Position numbers and translations under genes: made by a program. Under the pieces are notes generated by a model. That model did no database searches. It had not been told where the DNA came from and worked only from the letters and a program-made list of their open reading frames with translations. Positions 36,340 through 47,400 of a DNA stretch of 64,000 nt are shown here, in pieces. The DNA is from Tabrizicola aquatica (GTDB lineage: Bacteria > Pseudomonadota > Alphaproteobacteria > Rhodobacterales > Rhodobacteraceae), in NCBI RefSeq assembly GCF_002900975.1, contig NZ_PJON01000001.1:868001-932000 (forward strand), read 5' to 3'. The first letter of the stretch is position 1, and every line of letters starts with the position of its first letter.

Positions 36340-36771
36340 TTAGTCGTCCTCTCCGTCGTCTGCAAGGGCCAATCCGGCGGCCTTTGCACTATCGCCCAGC
36401 CGCAGCTTGAGGGTCAGCGCCGGGCCCTTGTTCTTGACCACCCGCAGCTTGCCCAGCGGCGGCAGCGCCAGCGACCGGCCCGCCGCCAGCGCCTCGCCCA
36501 GGGCAAGGAGCGTCGCCTCGACTGCGGCCTTGACCTCGGGCTTCTTGCCGCCGGTGGTGCCGGCGACACGGTCGATCAGCTCTTTCAGCTTGAGGATCTC
36601 GGTGGCGGCCGGCGTCGCGACCGGGGCCTTGGGGGCCGGCTTTTCGACCACTTTCAGCGCCGGTTTCGCGGCCTTCACAGGTTTCGCCTTGGCGGCCTTG
36701 GCCTTTGCCGGGGCAGCCGTGTCGGGGGTGGTTGCGGTCGGAGCGTCGGGGGATTTCGGAGTGCGTGCCAT
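36340..36771 (-). CDS. HU-like DNA-binding protein with Ala/Lys/Pro-rich tail
   Basis: 143 residues from ATG 36771; a longer upstream frame is not coding. Residues 1-55 are an Ala/Lys/Pro-rich, histone-H1-like, basic segment (APAKAKAAKAKPVKAAKPAL). Residues about 59-143 fit the HU/IHF fold: LKLKELIDRVAGTTGGKKPE, then GRSLALPPLGKLRVVKNKGP. The C-terminus is acidic (DDGEDD). It probably compacts the nucleoid. The order lon, HU gene, tRNA-Val is common in alphaproteobacteria; here a small opposite-strand gene interrupts it. Confidence 0.82.
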   Translation of the reverse strand: MARTPKSPDAPTATTPDTAAPAKAKAAKAKPVKAAKPALKVVEKPAPKAPVATPAATEILKLKELIDRVAGTTGGKKPEVKAAVEATLLALGEALAAGRSLALPPLGKLRVVKNKGPALTLKLRLGDSAKAAGLALADDGEDD

Positions 36772-36926
36772 GCTGCTTTCCAAGGTGATTTGGCGCGACC
36801 TTAGTCGGGGTTCCTGCGCGGAACCAGACGATTTCGACCGTTGGCGTCGGTTTCCACCTCGCCCGGTGTGCGGAGGGCGGTATCCTGTTTCTCGTGCTGC
36901 AACTGGCGGCAGAAAGGGAACCAAGG

Positions 36927-37361
36927 ATGCGCAAGATACTGCTTCTGTCCACCGCATTGACGCTGGGCACGCTGGGACCGGCACTGGCCGGGGGGCCGGT
37001 GGTGATGGAGGAGGAAACCGAAGTGGTGGCCGAACGGCCGGCCTCGTCCGCTGGGCTGGTGATTCCGCTGCTTCTGCTGGCGGTAGTGGCACTGGCGGCC
37101 TCGGGCGGAAACGACGAGCCGACGAAGGAAGAGCCGCTGCCGATCAGCGACCGCCGGTTGAAGCATGACATCCGCCGGGTGGGGACCACCCAGCTGGGCC
37201 TGGGGGTCTATCACTACCGCTACAACGGGATGGACGGGCTGTGGGAAGGCGTGATGGCCGACGAGGTGGCCGTGCTGCACCCCGGGGCGATCCGGCCGAT
37301 GCTGGGCTATCGGACGGTGGATTACCGCAAACTGGGGCTGGAGTTAAAGCGGGTCGCCTGA
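36927..37361 (+). CDS. Small secreted/anchored protein with peptidase S74-like domain
   Basis: 144 residues from ATG 36927. The signal peptide (1-21, ending ALA) is followed by an acidic stretch, one hydrophobic helix (about 42-58, GLVIPLLLLAVVALAA) and a C-terminal domain. That domain begins SDRRLKHDIRRVG (residue 74) and continues LGVYHYRYNG and a WEGVMADEV segment. This matches the intramolecular chaperone/self-cleaving domain (peptidase S74) of phage tail spikes, including the Ser-Lys spacing (S74, K79). The domain here is short, and self-cleavage is unproven. It is divergent from the HU-like gene and convergent with lon. Confidence 0.72.
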   Translation: MRKILLLSTALTLGTLGPALAGGPVVMEEETEVVAERPASSAGLVIPLLLLAVVALAASGGNDEPTKEEPLPISDRRLKHDIRRVGTTQLGLGVYHYRYNGMDGLWEGVMADEVAVLHPGAIRPMLGYRTVDYRKLGLELKRVA

Positions 37362-37363
37362 CC

Positions 37364-37394
37364 GAAAAACGGCGCGCCCGGTGGGGCGCGCCGT
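37364..37394 (-). terminator. lon terminator (bidirectional)
   Basis: An 11-bp perfect stem (37369-37379 with 37384-37394, ACGGCGCGCCC arms) with a 4-nt loop lies between the convergent S74-like gene and lon. On the minus strand it is followed by TTTTTCGG, a fair U-tract for lon; on the plus strand the tail CCTGTCTTAG is weaker. Confidence 0.8.
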
Positions 37395-37400
37395 CCTGTC

Positions 37401-39806
37401 TTAGTGCGCGGTCTGCGCCGGCTGCTGGGCCTGGGCGGCCCTGGCGGCGGCGGCGGCCTCTTCCGCCGCTTCGTCCCATTCCACCGGTTCCGGCTGGCGC
37501 ACCAGCGCCTGGGCCAGAACTTCGCGGACATGGGTCACGGGGATGATCTGCAACCCTTCCTTCACGTTCGCCGGAATTTCCGCCAGGTCCTTGGCGTTCT
37601 CTTCCGGGATGAAGACGGTCTTGATCCCCCCGCGCAGGGCGGCGAGCAGCTTCTCTTTCAGCCCGCCGATCGGCATGGCATTGCCGCGCAAGCTGACCTC
37701 GCCGGTCATGGCGATGTCCTTCTTGACCGGGATGCCGGTCAGGACCGAGACGATCGAGGTGACCATCGCCAGGCCGGCCGAAGGGCCGTCCTTGGGCGTC
37801 GCGCCGTCCGGGACGTGGACGTGGATGTCCATCGTCTCGAACTTGGGCGGCTTCACCCCGATCTTCGGGCTGATCGAGCGGACATAGGACGCCGCCGCGT
37901 CGATCGATTCCTTCATCACGTCGCCCAGTTTCCCGGTCGTCTTCATCCGGCCCTTGCCCGGCAGCTTCAGCGCCTCGATCTGCAGAAGATCGCCGCCGAC
38001 GCTGGTCCAGGCCAGACCCGTCACCACGCCGACCTGATCTTCCTTCTCGGCCAGGCCATAGCGGTGGCGCTGGACGCCCAGGTATTCCTCGACCTTGGCG
38101 GGATCGACTTCGACGCGCTTGGTCTTGCCCTTCAGGATGTCGGTCACGGCCTTCCGGGCCAGCTTGGCGATCTCACGCTCCAGGTTCCGCACGCCCGCCT
38201 CGCGGGTGTAGTAGCGGATGACATGGTTCAGCGCGTCGTCGCTGACGCTGAATTCGCCCTTCTTGAGGCCGTTCGCGGCGATCTGCTTGGGCAGAAGGTG
38301 GCCCTTCGCAATCTCGCGCTTTTCATCCTCGGTATAACCGGCCAGCGGGATGATCTCCATCCGGTCCATCAAGGGGCCCGGCATGTTGTAAGAGTTCGCC
38401 GTGGTGATGAACATCACGTTCGAGAGGTCGTATTCCACCTCGAGGTAATGGTCGATGAAGGTGTTGTTCTGTTCGGGGTCCAGCACCTCAAGCAGCGCGG
38501 AGGCCGGGTCGCCGCGGAAGTCCTGGCCCATCTTGTCGATTTCATCCAGAAGGATCAGCGGGTTGGTGGTCTTGGCCTTTTTCAGGGACTGGATGATCTT
38601 GCCGGGCATGGAGCCGATATAGGTCCGCCGGTGACCCCGGATTTCGGATTCATCCCGCACGCCGCCAAGGCTGATGCGGATGAACTCACGCCCCGTGGCT
38701 TTCGCCACGCTGCGGCCAAGCGAGGTCTTGCCGACACCCGGAGGGCCGACGAGGCAGAGGATCGGGCCTTTCAGCTTGGTCGAGCGGGCCTGCACCGCCA
38801 GGTATTCGACGATGCGTTCCTTGACCTTTTCCAGACCGAAGTGGTCGGTATCCAGCACCTTCTGCGCCGCACCCAGATCCTTCTTGACGCGGGACTTCAC
38901 GCCCCACGGCACGCCCAGAAGCCAGTCGAGGTAGTTGCGCACCACGGTCGCTTCCGCCGACATCGGCGACATCGACTTGAGCTTCTTCAGCTCGGCCTCG
39001 GCCTTCTCGCGGGCTTCCTTGGACAGCTCGGTCTTGCGGATCCGCTCTTCCAGTTCGGCGACCTCGTTCTGGCCGTCCTCGCCGTCGCCAAGTTCCTTCT
39101 GAATGGCCTTCATCTGCTCGTTCAGATAGTACTCGCGCTGGGTTTTCTCCATCTGGGTTTTCACCCGGGATTTGATCTTTTTCTCCACCTGCAGGACCGA
39201 AAGTTCGCCCTGCATGTGGCCATAGACCTTCTCCAGCCGCTCGGCGATGTCGAGGGTTTCCAGGATCGCCTGCTTCTGTGCCACGTCAATGCCCAGGTGG
39301 CCGGCGACCAGGTCGGCCAGGCGGGCCGGTTCGCGGGTATCCGAGACGGCGGCAAGCGCCTCTTCGGGGATGTTCTTCTTCACCTTGGCATAGCGGTCGA
39401 ATTCTTCGCCCACGGCACGAACCAGCGCCTCGACCGAGGTCTGGTCGCCGGGGGTTTCGGGCAGGCGTTCGGCCGTCGCCTCGAAATAGGCGGGATTTTC
39501 GACAAAGCCGGTGATCTTGACGCGGGCCTTGCCTTCGACCAGCACTTTCACGGTGCCATCGGGAAGTTTCAACAGTTGCAGCACGTTGGCCAGCACGCCG
39601 GTGCGGAAGATGCCGTCGGCATCCGGGTCGTCGGCGGTGGGGTCCTTCTGCGAGGACAGAAGGATCTGCTTGTCGTCCTGCATCACCTCTTCCAGCGCGC
39701 GGACCGACTTTTCGCGTCCGACGAACAGGGGCACGATCATGTGCGGAAAGACCACGATGTCGCGCAGCGGCAGGACCGGGTAGCTGGTGGAAAGGGGTTC
39801 GGTCAT
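37401..39806 (-). CDS. lon: ATP-dependent protease La (Lon)
   Basis: An 801-residue LonA. The N-terminal substrate domain starts [20 protein letters not shown]. The AAA+ module has Walker [16 protein letters not shown] (near residue 352) and Walker [11 protein letters not shown]. The protease domain has the catalytic serine in [14 protein letters not shown] (near residue 676) and its lysine in [13 protein letters not shown]. It degrades misfolded and regulatory proteins in the cytoplasm. A heat-shock-type promoter lies upstream. Confidence 0.98.
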   Translation of the reverse strand: MTEPLSTSYPVLPLRDIVVFPHMIVPLFVGREKSVRALEEVMQDDKQILLSSQKDPTADDPDADGIFRTGVLANVLQLLKLPDGTVKVLVEGKARVKITGFVENPAYFEATAERLPETPGDQTSVEALVRAVGEEFDRYAKVKKNIPEEALAAVSDTREPARLADLVAGHLGIDVAQKQAILETLDIAERLEKVYGHMQGELSVLQVEKKIKSRVKTQMEKTQREYYLNEQMKAIQKELGDGEDGQNEVAELEERIRKTELSKEAREKAEAELKKLKSMSPMSAEATVVRNYLDWLLGVPWGVKSRVKKDLGAAQKVLDTDHFGLEKVKERIVEYLAVQARSTKLKGPILCLVGPPGVGKTSLGRSVAKATGREFIRISLGGVRDESEIRGHRRTYIGSMPGKIIQSLKKAKTTNPLILLDEIDKMGQDFRGDPASALLEVLDPEQNNTFIDHYLEVEYDLSNVMFITTANSYNMPGPLMDRMEIIPLAGYTEDEKREIAKGHLLPKQIAANGLKKGEFSVSDDALNHVIRYYTREAGVRNLEREIAKLARKAVTDILKGKTKRVEVDPAKVEEYLGVQRHRYGLAEKEDQVGVVTGLAWTSVGGDLLQIEALKLPGKGRMKTTGKLGDVMKESIDAAASYVRSISPKIGVKPPKFETMDIHVHVPDGATPKDGPSAGLAMVTSIVSVLTGIPVKKDIAMTGEVSLRGNAMPIGGLKEKLLAALRGGIKTVFIPEENAKDLAEIPANVKEGLQIIPVTHVREVLAQALVRQPEPVEWDEAAEEAAAAARAAQAQQPAQTAH

Positions 39807-39886
39807 CTTGTGTCCTTCATTCGCGGCAACGCGGCTGGGTCCCGACCATCGGCAACCCGGCCCGCTCCGCCTGTCAGATGTGGTAA

Positions 39887-39914
39887 CGTGTGGTCGCCCG
39901 GCGAAAGTTTCAAG
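39887..39914 (-). promoter_or_regulatory. Heat-shock (RpoH-type) promoter of lon
   Basis: On the minus strand CTTGAAA (39908-39914) is followed after 13 nt by ACCACACG (39887-39894). The first element is a perfect sigma-32 -35 box and the second a plausible, imperfect -10. It lies about 80 bp before the lon ATG, in agreement with heat induction of lon in related bacteria. Confidence 0.6.
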
Positions 39915-40021
39915 TTCTGGTCTGGTTGGGCAGAATGAACCTCTGTGCGCGCCGCCGCAAGGTGCGAATCCGCCGCGCCCCGCGGGGGCGGTGCCAGGCG
40001 ATCAGCTGGGCCGCGCGGCGG

Positions 40022-41122
40022 TTAATGAAGCGCGCGGGTCTGCGCGCTGCCCTGCCGGGCAAGGGTCGGGGTGGTCTGGACGAGCGACTCCAGCAGGACA
40101 CGCGCCTCGAGTGATCTAAGCGTGGGAAGCGCATCGGGGCGGGTCAGAATCGCATCGGCCCCCAACGCATCCAGTGTCGCCATCAGCGCGGTCTGTGCGC
40201 CGCCCGCCATCTGTTCGATCATGCGCCGCGCGGGCTGGAAGCTTTCGCTGGGCAGGCCGTTGCTGAGCAGGATTTCATGCTCTTCGAACAAAAGGTGAAA
40301 ATAGGTCACGCCGGCATCATCCTCGACCACCTGGGCCAGCGTGCCGACGAGATGCTTCGCCACCACAAGGACGCGCGGCTGGCCGAACATCAGTTCGCAG
40401 GCCGCGCCGTCGATCACGATCCGGTGCTGCGGCGAGAGGTCAAGGTCGCGGTCGGGCATCCCGCGCCGGATGGCATGGGCCGGGATTCGGATCGGGCGAA
40501 GCGCGGGGTCGGCCGCAAGTTGCGCTGCGCTGTAGTGCGAGCAACCGACCCAGACGAGTTGCACGGCACGGCCGTCCTCGGTCAGAACCATGTCGCCGGG
40601 GCGCAAGGTCTCGACCGCGCGGGGGCCGGACGGGGTGGCAATCGCGCTTCCGGCGCGAAAGCAGACTGGATCGGGCGGCGGGGTTTCATCCACAGCCAAG
40701 AGTGTAAGCGAGCCGCCGCCCCAGCCGTTGGACATAAGCGTGAGGGTGCCCGAACCGTCGGCCACGAAGAAGTATTGCGGGTCGTTCGCGTTCAGTATCC
40801 CGTCGCCATTGACGTCGATCTTGATCAGGATGACGGTCTTGCCCTCAAGCGGATCCGGCACCTTCCCCGAAACGGGAAGCGTTCCCACCAGCAGCACCGA
40901 GAAGTTCGCCGGGGTGCCATCGTTCAGGATGACCTGCGTGTCGGGATCGAAGTTCGGAAAGCTGTCGGCGTCGCCATCGTCGGGCTCCTGCTCCAGGAAC
41001 AGGTCGCCCGAGGGGCCGCTGACGAACTGCAGCGAGACCACCTGGCCGGGGTCCAGGTTCAGCGCGTCGTTGGCGGCATTGTTCTTGTCGCGCATCGCAT
41101 AGAAGATGTCCGAGATCGCCAT
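40022..41122 (-). CDS. Hint-domain (hedgehog/intein-type) protein
   Basis: 366 residues from ATG 41122 (MAISDIFYAMRDKNNAANDA). The first ~150 residues form a beta-rich N-terminal module with a calcium-loop-like DVNGDGILNAND (about 103-114). A Hint domain then begins at Cys154: CFRAGSAIATPSGPRAVETL, LRPGDMVLTEDG, LDLSPQHRIVIDG and a YFHLLFEEHEILLSNGLPSE segment. Hint domains can self-cleave at the N-terminal cysteine. Such proteins are numerous in Rhodobacterales, often secreted by type I systems. No signal peptide or secretion genes are adjacent. Function unknown. Confidence 0.82.
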   Translation of the reverse strand: MAISDIFYAMRDKNNAANDALNLDPGQVVSLQFVSGPSGDLFLEQEPDDGDADSFPNFDPDTQVILNDGTPANFSVLLVGTLPVSGKVPDPLEGKTVILIKIDVNGDGILNANDPQYFFVADGSGTLTLMSNGWGGGSLTLLAVDETPPPDPVCFRAGSAIATPSGPRAVETLRPGDMVLTEDGRAVQLVWVGCSHYSAAQLAADPALRPIRIPAHAIRRGMPDRDLDLSPQHRIVIDGAACELMFGQPRVLVVAKHLVGTLAQVVEDDAGVTYFHLLFEEHEILLSNGLPSESFQPARRMIEQMAGGAQTALMATLDALGADAILTRPDALPTLRSLEARVLLESLVQTTPTLARQGSAQTRALH

Positions 41123-41281
41123 GCCAGCCCCAATTCTTAACAACTGGTTAATCTGACGGGAGTTGGACGGGATAGGTCAAGGCTTGGCAGGGCCATGTCC
41201 CATTGAAACACGATTTTTGCATGGGTTTTGTGCGCCCAGGTCACAGAACCACCGGCCTGACGACAGCAAACGGCGCGCGGA

Positions 41282-42415
<1,134 letters not shown>

Positions 42416-42508
42416 GCGCTGCCCCCCTTGCCTGCCGCGTCTCTGAGCTAATTCGACGCAAAAGCCAAGCGCCCGCCCCCTGACAAGCCCCACCGCGCAT
42501 CATTCTGC

Positions 42509-42555
42509 TTGACCTTTGCGGAAGGCTCTCTATCTGAGTGAATGAACGTTCATTC
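42509..42555 (+). promoter_or_regulatory. Promoter and TetR-type operator of the efflux operon
   Basis: TTGACC (42509-42514) and TATCTG (42531-42536) with a 16-bp spacer make a sigma-70-type promoter. Immediately downstream, GAATGAACGTTCATTC (42540-42555) is a perfect 16-bp palindrome of the kind bound by TetR/AcrR repressors. It lies 15 bp before the tetR ATG. Autoregulation of the tetR-RND operon is the natural inference. Confidence 0.8.
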
Positions 42556-42570
42556 CCATCATGGTTGCCA

Positions 42571-43194
42571 ATGCCCGCCACGCCCGCCCCTGTCCCTGCC
42601 CCTGTCCCTGCCGCCGAAGAGCGCAGCCATGAAATCCTGGCTTCGATCCGGCAGGCTTTCGCCGAAAAGGGGTTTGACGGCGCCTCGATGCAGGATCTGG
42701 CCCGCGCGGCCGGGATGAGTGTCGGCAACTTCTACCGCTATTTCCCGTCGAAGATGGCCATCGTCCAGGCGATGTGCGGCTATGACCTGGCCGAGATCCA
42801 GGCCGAGTTTGCCGAGATCGAGAAGGCCGAGGAGCCGATGGCCGCGCTGCGCGCCCGGATCCTGGCGCATTTCGACGAAGAGCAGCTGAAGGACGGCCAG
42901 CTTTGGGCCGAGATCACCGCTGCTGCGATCCGCAAGCCCGAGATCGGCGAGGCGGCGCGGCAGATGGAAGAGACGATCGTCACGCTGCTGACGACAATTT
43001 TCGCCCGTGTCACCGGCCGCCCCGAGGCCGAGGCGCGGGCGCGATACGAAGGCCAGTGTCTGATGCTGGTCATGCTGGTGAAGGCCATGGCGATGCGCAC
43101 CGCGCAATGCGGCCCCGCCGGCCCCGCGCTTGAAGCCCAGGTCCATGCGGTGATCGACCGCATCCTGGCCGATATTTCCACCGACAAGGCATAA
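42571..43194 (+). CDS. TetR-family repressor of adjacent RND efflux genes
   Basis: 207 residues from ATG 42571. A GTG at 42538 is in frame but lies upstream of the operator, so it is not used. A proline-rich N-terminal tail precedes the helix-turn-helix, GFDGASMQDLARAAGMSVGN followed by FYRYFPSK, the TetR signature. The C-terminal ligand domain is helical. It starts 11 bp before the adaptor gene and sits behind a palindromic operator, so it probably represses itself and the pump until a ligand binds. Confidence 0.9.
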   Translation: MPATPAPVPAPVPAAEERSHEILASIRQAFAEKGFDGASMQDLARAAGMSVGNFYRYFPSKMAIVQAMCGYDLAEIQAEFAEIEKAEEPMAALRARILAHFDEEQLKDGQLWAEITAAAIRKPEIGEAARQMEETIVTLLTTIFARVTGRPEAEARARYEGQCLMLVMLVKAMAMRTAQCGPAGPALEAQVHAVIDRILADISTDKA

Positions 43195-43205
43195 GGCTGA
43201 ACCCG

Positions 43206-44402
43206 ATGCGCCCGACCACTCCGATCCTGTTCCTTGCCGCCGCCCTTGGGCTGGCCCCCGCCCTGCCCGCCCTGGCCCAGGAGGCCGCCGCCGCGGCGAC
43301 CGAGGCCCCCGCTGCAGCCCCCTTGCCGGCGATCACCGTCACCGACGTGGTGCCGCAGCCCCTGGCCGAGCGGATCATCGCCTCGGGCCTGGTGGCCGCG
43401 GTCGAGGAGGTGCAGGTCGCGCCCTTGATCGAGGGCCAGCCGCTGGAAGAACTGCGCGTCGACATCGGCGATATGGTGACCGAGGGCCAGGTGCTGGCGG
43501 TCCTGTCGAAATCGACGCTGGAATTGCAGCGGGCCGAGGCGGTCGCCTCGCTGGCCGCAGCGCAGTCCGGTATCGCCCAGGGCGAGGCGCAGTTGATCGA
43601 GGCCGAATCCGCCTCGGCCGAGGCGCAGCGGGTCGCCGAACGCACCGCGAAGCTGCGCGAACAGGGCACCGCGCCCCAGGCGCAGGCGGATACGGCCAAT
43701 GCCAATGCCACCTCGGCCGCGGCGCGGGTCTCGGTCGCGCGGCAGGGGCTGGAATCGGCGCGGGCGCAATTGGCGCTGGCCGAAGCCCGGCTGGAGAATG
43801 TCGAGCTGCAACTGAGCCGGACCGAAGTGAAGGCCCCGGTCGCGGGCGAGATCGTGGCCCGCAACGCCAAGATCGGCGCGATTGCCACGGGGGCCGGGCA
43901 ACCGATGTTCGTCATCGTGCGCGACGCCGCCCTGGAACTGCGCGCCGATGTGGCCGAGGCGGATATCCTGCGCCTTGCCCCCGGCCAGAAGGCGCAGCTG
44001 CGCGGCGTCGGCATGACCGAACCCCTCGCCGGCACGGTGCGTCTGGTGGAGCCGACCATCGACGCGACCAGCCGCCTGGGCCGGGCCCGGATCGCGGTGG
44101 ACGGCGCGCAAGGCGGCCTGCGCCCCGGCATGTTCGTCGAGGCCGAGATCCTGGTGGCCGAGCGCGAGGGGCTGGCGGTGCCGGTCACGGCGCTTGGCTC
44201 TTCGCCCGAGGGGGCGACGGTGATGCGGGTCACGGACGGCGTGGTCGAGCGGGTGCTGGTCACGACCGGCATCCGCGACAACGGGCTGGTCGAGGTGACG
44301 TCGGGGCTGAACCCGGGTGACCAGGTGGTGACGAAGGCCGGTGCCTTTGTCCGCGCAGGCGACCGGATCAATCCGGTCCCCGCCATCGGCAACACGAACT
44401 GA
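43206..44402 (+). CDS. RND efflux periplasmic adaptor (membrane fusion protein)
   Basis: 398 residues. The signal peptide ends at ALA-QEA. The lipoyl half-motifs are EELRVDIGDMVTEGQVLAVL and RTEVKAPVAGEIVARNAKIG, flanking a coiled-coil hairpin rich in Ala/Glu/Gln (about residues 105-195). The beta-barrel and membrane-proximal domain follow (SRLGRARIAVDG, LRPGMFVEAEI). It links the inner-membrane RND pump to an outer-membrane TolC; a tolC gene is at 17.8 kb. 10 bp separate it from the pump gene. Confidence 0.92.
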   Translation: MRPTTPILFLAAALGLAPALPALAQEAAAAATEAPAAAPLPAITVTDVVPQPLAERIIASGLVAAVEEVQVAPLIEGQPLEELRVDIGDMVTEGQVLAVLSKSTLELQRAEAVASLAAAQSGIAQGEAQLIEAESASAEAQRVAERTAKLREQGTAPQAQADTANANATSAAARVSVARQGLESARAQLALAEARLENVELQLSRTEVKAPVAGEIVARNAKIGAIATGAGQPMFVIVRDAALELRADVAEADILRLAPGQKAQLRGVGMTEPLAGTVRLVEPTIDATSRLGRARIAVDGAQGGLRPGMFVEAEILVAEREGLAVPVTALGSSPEGATVMRVTDGVVERVLVTTGIRDNGLVEVTSGLNPGDQVVTKAGAFVRAGDRINPVPAIGNTN

Positions 44403-44412
44403 GGGTCGCGCG

Positions 44413-47400
44413 ATGAACTTCTCTGCCTGGTCGATCCGCAATCCGGTTGCCCCGCTTCTGGCCTTCTTCCTGCTGATGGTGCTGGGCTGGCAAAGCTTCA
44501 ACAGCCTGCCGATCACCCGCTTTCCCAATATCGACGTGCCCCTTGTGGCGGTCAGCGTCGCCCAGTCGGGCGCCGCGCCGGCCGAGATGGAAACCCAGAT
44601 CACCAAAGAGATCGAGGATGCCGTTGCCGGTCTGACCGGGGCCAAGCGCGTTACTTCGACCGTGACCGACGGGCTGTCGACCACGGTCGTGGAATTCCGC
44701 ATGGAAATCCCCACCGACAAGGCGGTGCAGGATGTGAAGGACGCCGTCGACCAGATCCGCGGCGACCTGCCGGGCGGGATCGAGGCCCCCATCGTCAGCC
44801 GCATCGACGTGGAAGGCCAGGCGATCATGACCTTCACGGTCACCGCTCCGAACCGCACGATGGAGGAGTTGAGCTGGTTCGTCGACGACACCGTGACCCG
44901 TGCCTTGCAGGGCCGGCCCGGCATCGGCCGCGTCACCCGCATTGGCGGGGCCGACCGCGAGATCCGGGTGGAACTCGACCCGGTGCGGATGGACAGCTAT
45001 GGCGTGACGGCCCAGGCCGTCAGCGCGCAGATCGCGGCGACGAATACCAACCTGGGTGCCGGCAAGGTGAACCTGGGCGAAGGCGAGCAGGTGATCCGCA
45101 CGCTGGGCGACAGCGGCACGGTGGACAGCCTGGCGCAGACGACCATCGCGCTGCCCTCGGGCCGGTTCGTGAAGCTGACCGACCTGGGTCGGGTGGTGGA
45201 CAGCTATGAAGAGCTGAAAAGCTTTGCCCGCTTCGACGGCGAAGCGACGGTGGCCTTCCTGGTCTTCCGCTCCAAGGGCGCGTCCGAGGTCAGCGTGGCC
45301 GAAACGACGAACACGGTTGTCGACCAGTTGCGGGCCGAGAACCCGGATGTGACCATCAGCATGGTCGATGACTCGGTGTTCTACACCTACGGTAACTATG
45401 AGGCGGCGATCCACACGCTGCTGGAAGGCGCGCTGCTGGCGGTCCTTGTGGTGCTGGCCTTCCTGCGCAACTGGCGCGCGACGCTGATCGCGGCGGTGGC
45501 GCTGCCGCTGTCGGCCGTGCCGACCTTCTGGCTGATGGACATGCTGGGCTTTTCGCTGAACCTGGTCAGCTTCCTGGCGCTGACGCTGGCAACCGGCATC
45601 CTGGTCGACGACGCCATCGTGGAAATCGAAAACATCGCCCGGCACATCCGCATGGGCAAGACCCCGTTCCGCGCGGCCATCGAGGCGGCGGACGAGATCG
45701 GCCTGGCCGTGATCGCGACCACCTTCACCATCGTCGCGGTCTTTGTGCCGGTCAGCTTCATGCCCGGGATTCCCGGCCAGTATTTCCGGCAGTTCGGCCT
45801 GACGGTGGCGATTGCGGTCCTGTTCTCGCTTCTGGTCGCGCGACTGATCACGCCGATGATGGCGGCCTATCTGATGCGCACCAAGGACGCGGTCGGCCAT
45901 GACGAAGGCCACGGCGACGGCCTGATCATGCGCGGCTACCTGCGGATGGTGCATGCCACGACCAAGGTCCGGCGGTCCTCCACGCGGCCCTGGCTGGCGT
46001 TGCCGACCTATTACGTCACCCTGGTCGTGGCGATTGGTGTGGTGATCTTGTCGGTAATTGCCATGCTGCAGGTGCCGGGCAGCCTGTTCCCGCCCGAGGA
46101 TGAAAGCCGGATCGTGGTTTCGGTCGAACTGCCGCCGGGGTCCACCCTTGACGACACGGCCGCCACCACCGACCGGATGCGCGACGCCGTGCTGGAGATC
46201 GAAGGCGTGAAATCGGTGCTGGTGATCGGCGGCTCGACCCCCCTGGGCGACCGCGACATCCGGCGGGCGACCTTCACCATCATCCTGGACCGGCTGGACA
46301 ACGGGCTGGGGCGCAAGCTGTCGGACCTGGCACAGCGGATTCCGCTGGTCGGGCCGATCCTGCCCGAGGCGCCGTTGCAGGGCCGCATCCGCCCGCAGGC
46401 CGAGATCGAGACCGAGGTGTTCAACGCGCTGCGGGAGGTGCCGGACCTGCGGGCCTACAAGGCGGCGGCGATGGGTGGGGGCGCGCGGCCCTTCAGCTTT
46501 GACATCCTCTCGGATGACGAGCAGGACCTGGACGAGGCGATCCGCAAGATCGACGAGGCGCTGCGGCTGGAACCAATGTTCCTGAACGCCTCGACCGAGG
46601 CGTCGCTGCCCCGGCCGGAAATCCAGATCACCCCCAAGGCGGATGAGGCCGCCCGGCTGGGCGTCACCGTGCAGCAGATCGCCTCCGTGGTGCGGGTGGC
46701 GACCATCGGCGACATCTCGGCCGCGCTTGGCAAGCTGTCGATCGACAACCGGCAAGTCCCGATCCGGGTGCAGCTGGACGAAGCCAGCCGCGACAACCTG
46801 GCCCGGATCTCGGCGCTGAAACTGATGACGGCGGTGGGCCCGGTACCCCTGTCAGCGGTGGCGACGGTCGAGGTGGCCGAGGGCCCTTCGGTCGTCAAGC
46901 GGCTGAACCGGCTGCGGGTGGCGACGGTGGGGGCAGATATCGCGCCGGGCTTCGTGCTGGACCAGGCCACCGCCCGGTTCCAGGAGCTGCTGCCGACGCT
47001 GAACTTGCCGGCATCGGTGCAAGTCTCGCCCTCGGGCGATGCCGAGGTGCAGGCGGAACTGGTCGGCAGCTTCGTCAATGCGATGGTCTTGGGCGTCCTT
47101 CTGATGATGTTCGTGCTGATCCTGCTGTTCCATTCGGTGGTGCAGCCGGTGACGATCATCTTCTCGCTCTTGCTGTCCGTGGGTGGCGTGGCGGCGGCGC
47201 TGATCCTGACGCAAAATCCGCTGTCCATGCCGGTGCTGATCGGCATCCTGATGCTGATGGGGATCGTGGCGAAGAACGCGATCCTGCTGATCGACTTCGC
47301 CATCGAGATGCGGGTGCGCGGCATGAACCGCATCGAGGCGGTGATCGAGGCCGGGCACAAGCGGGCGCGGCCGATCGTGATGACCTCGATCGCGATGTCG

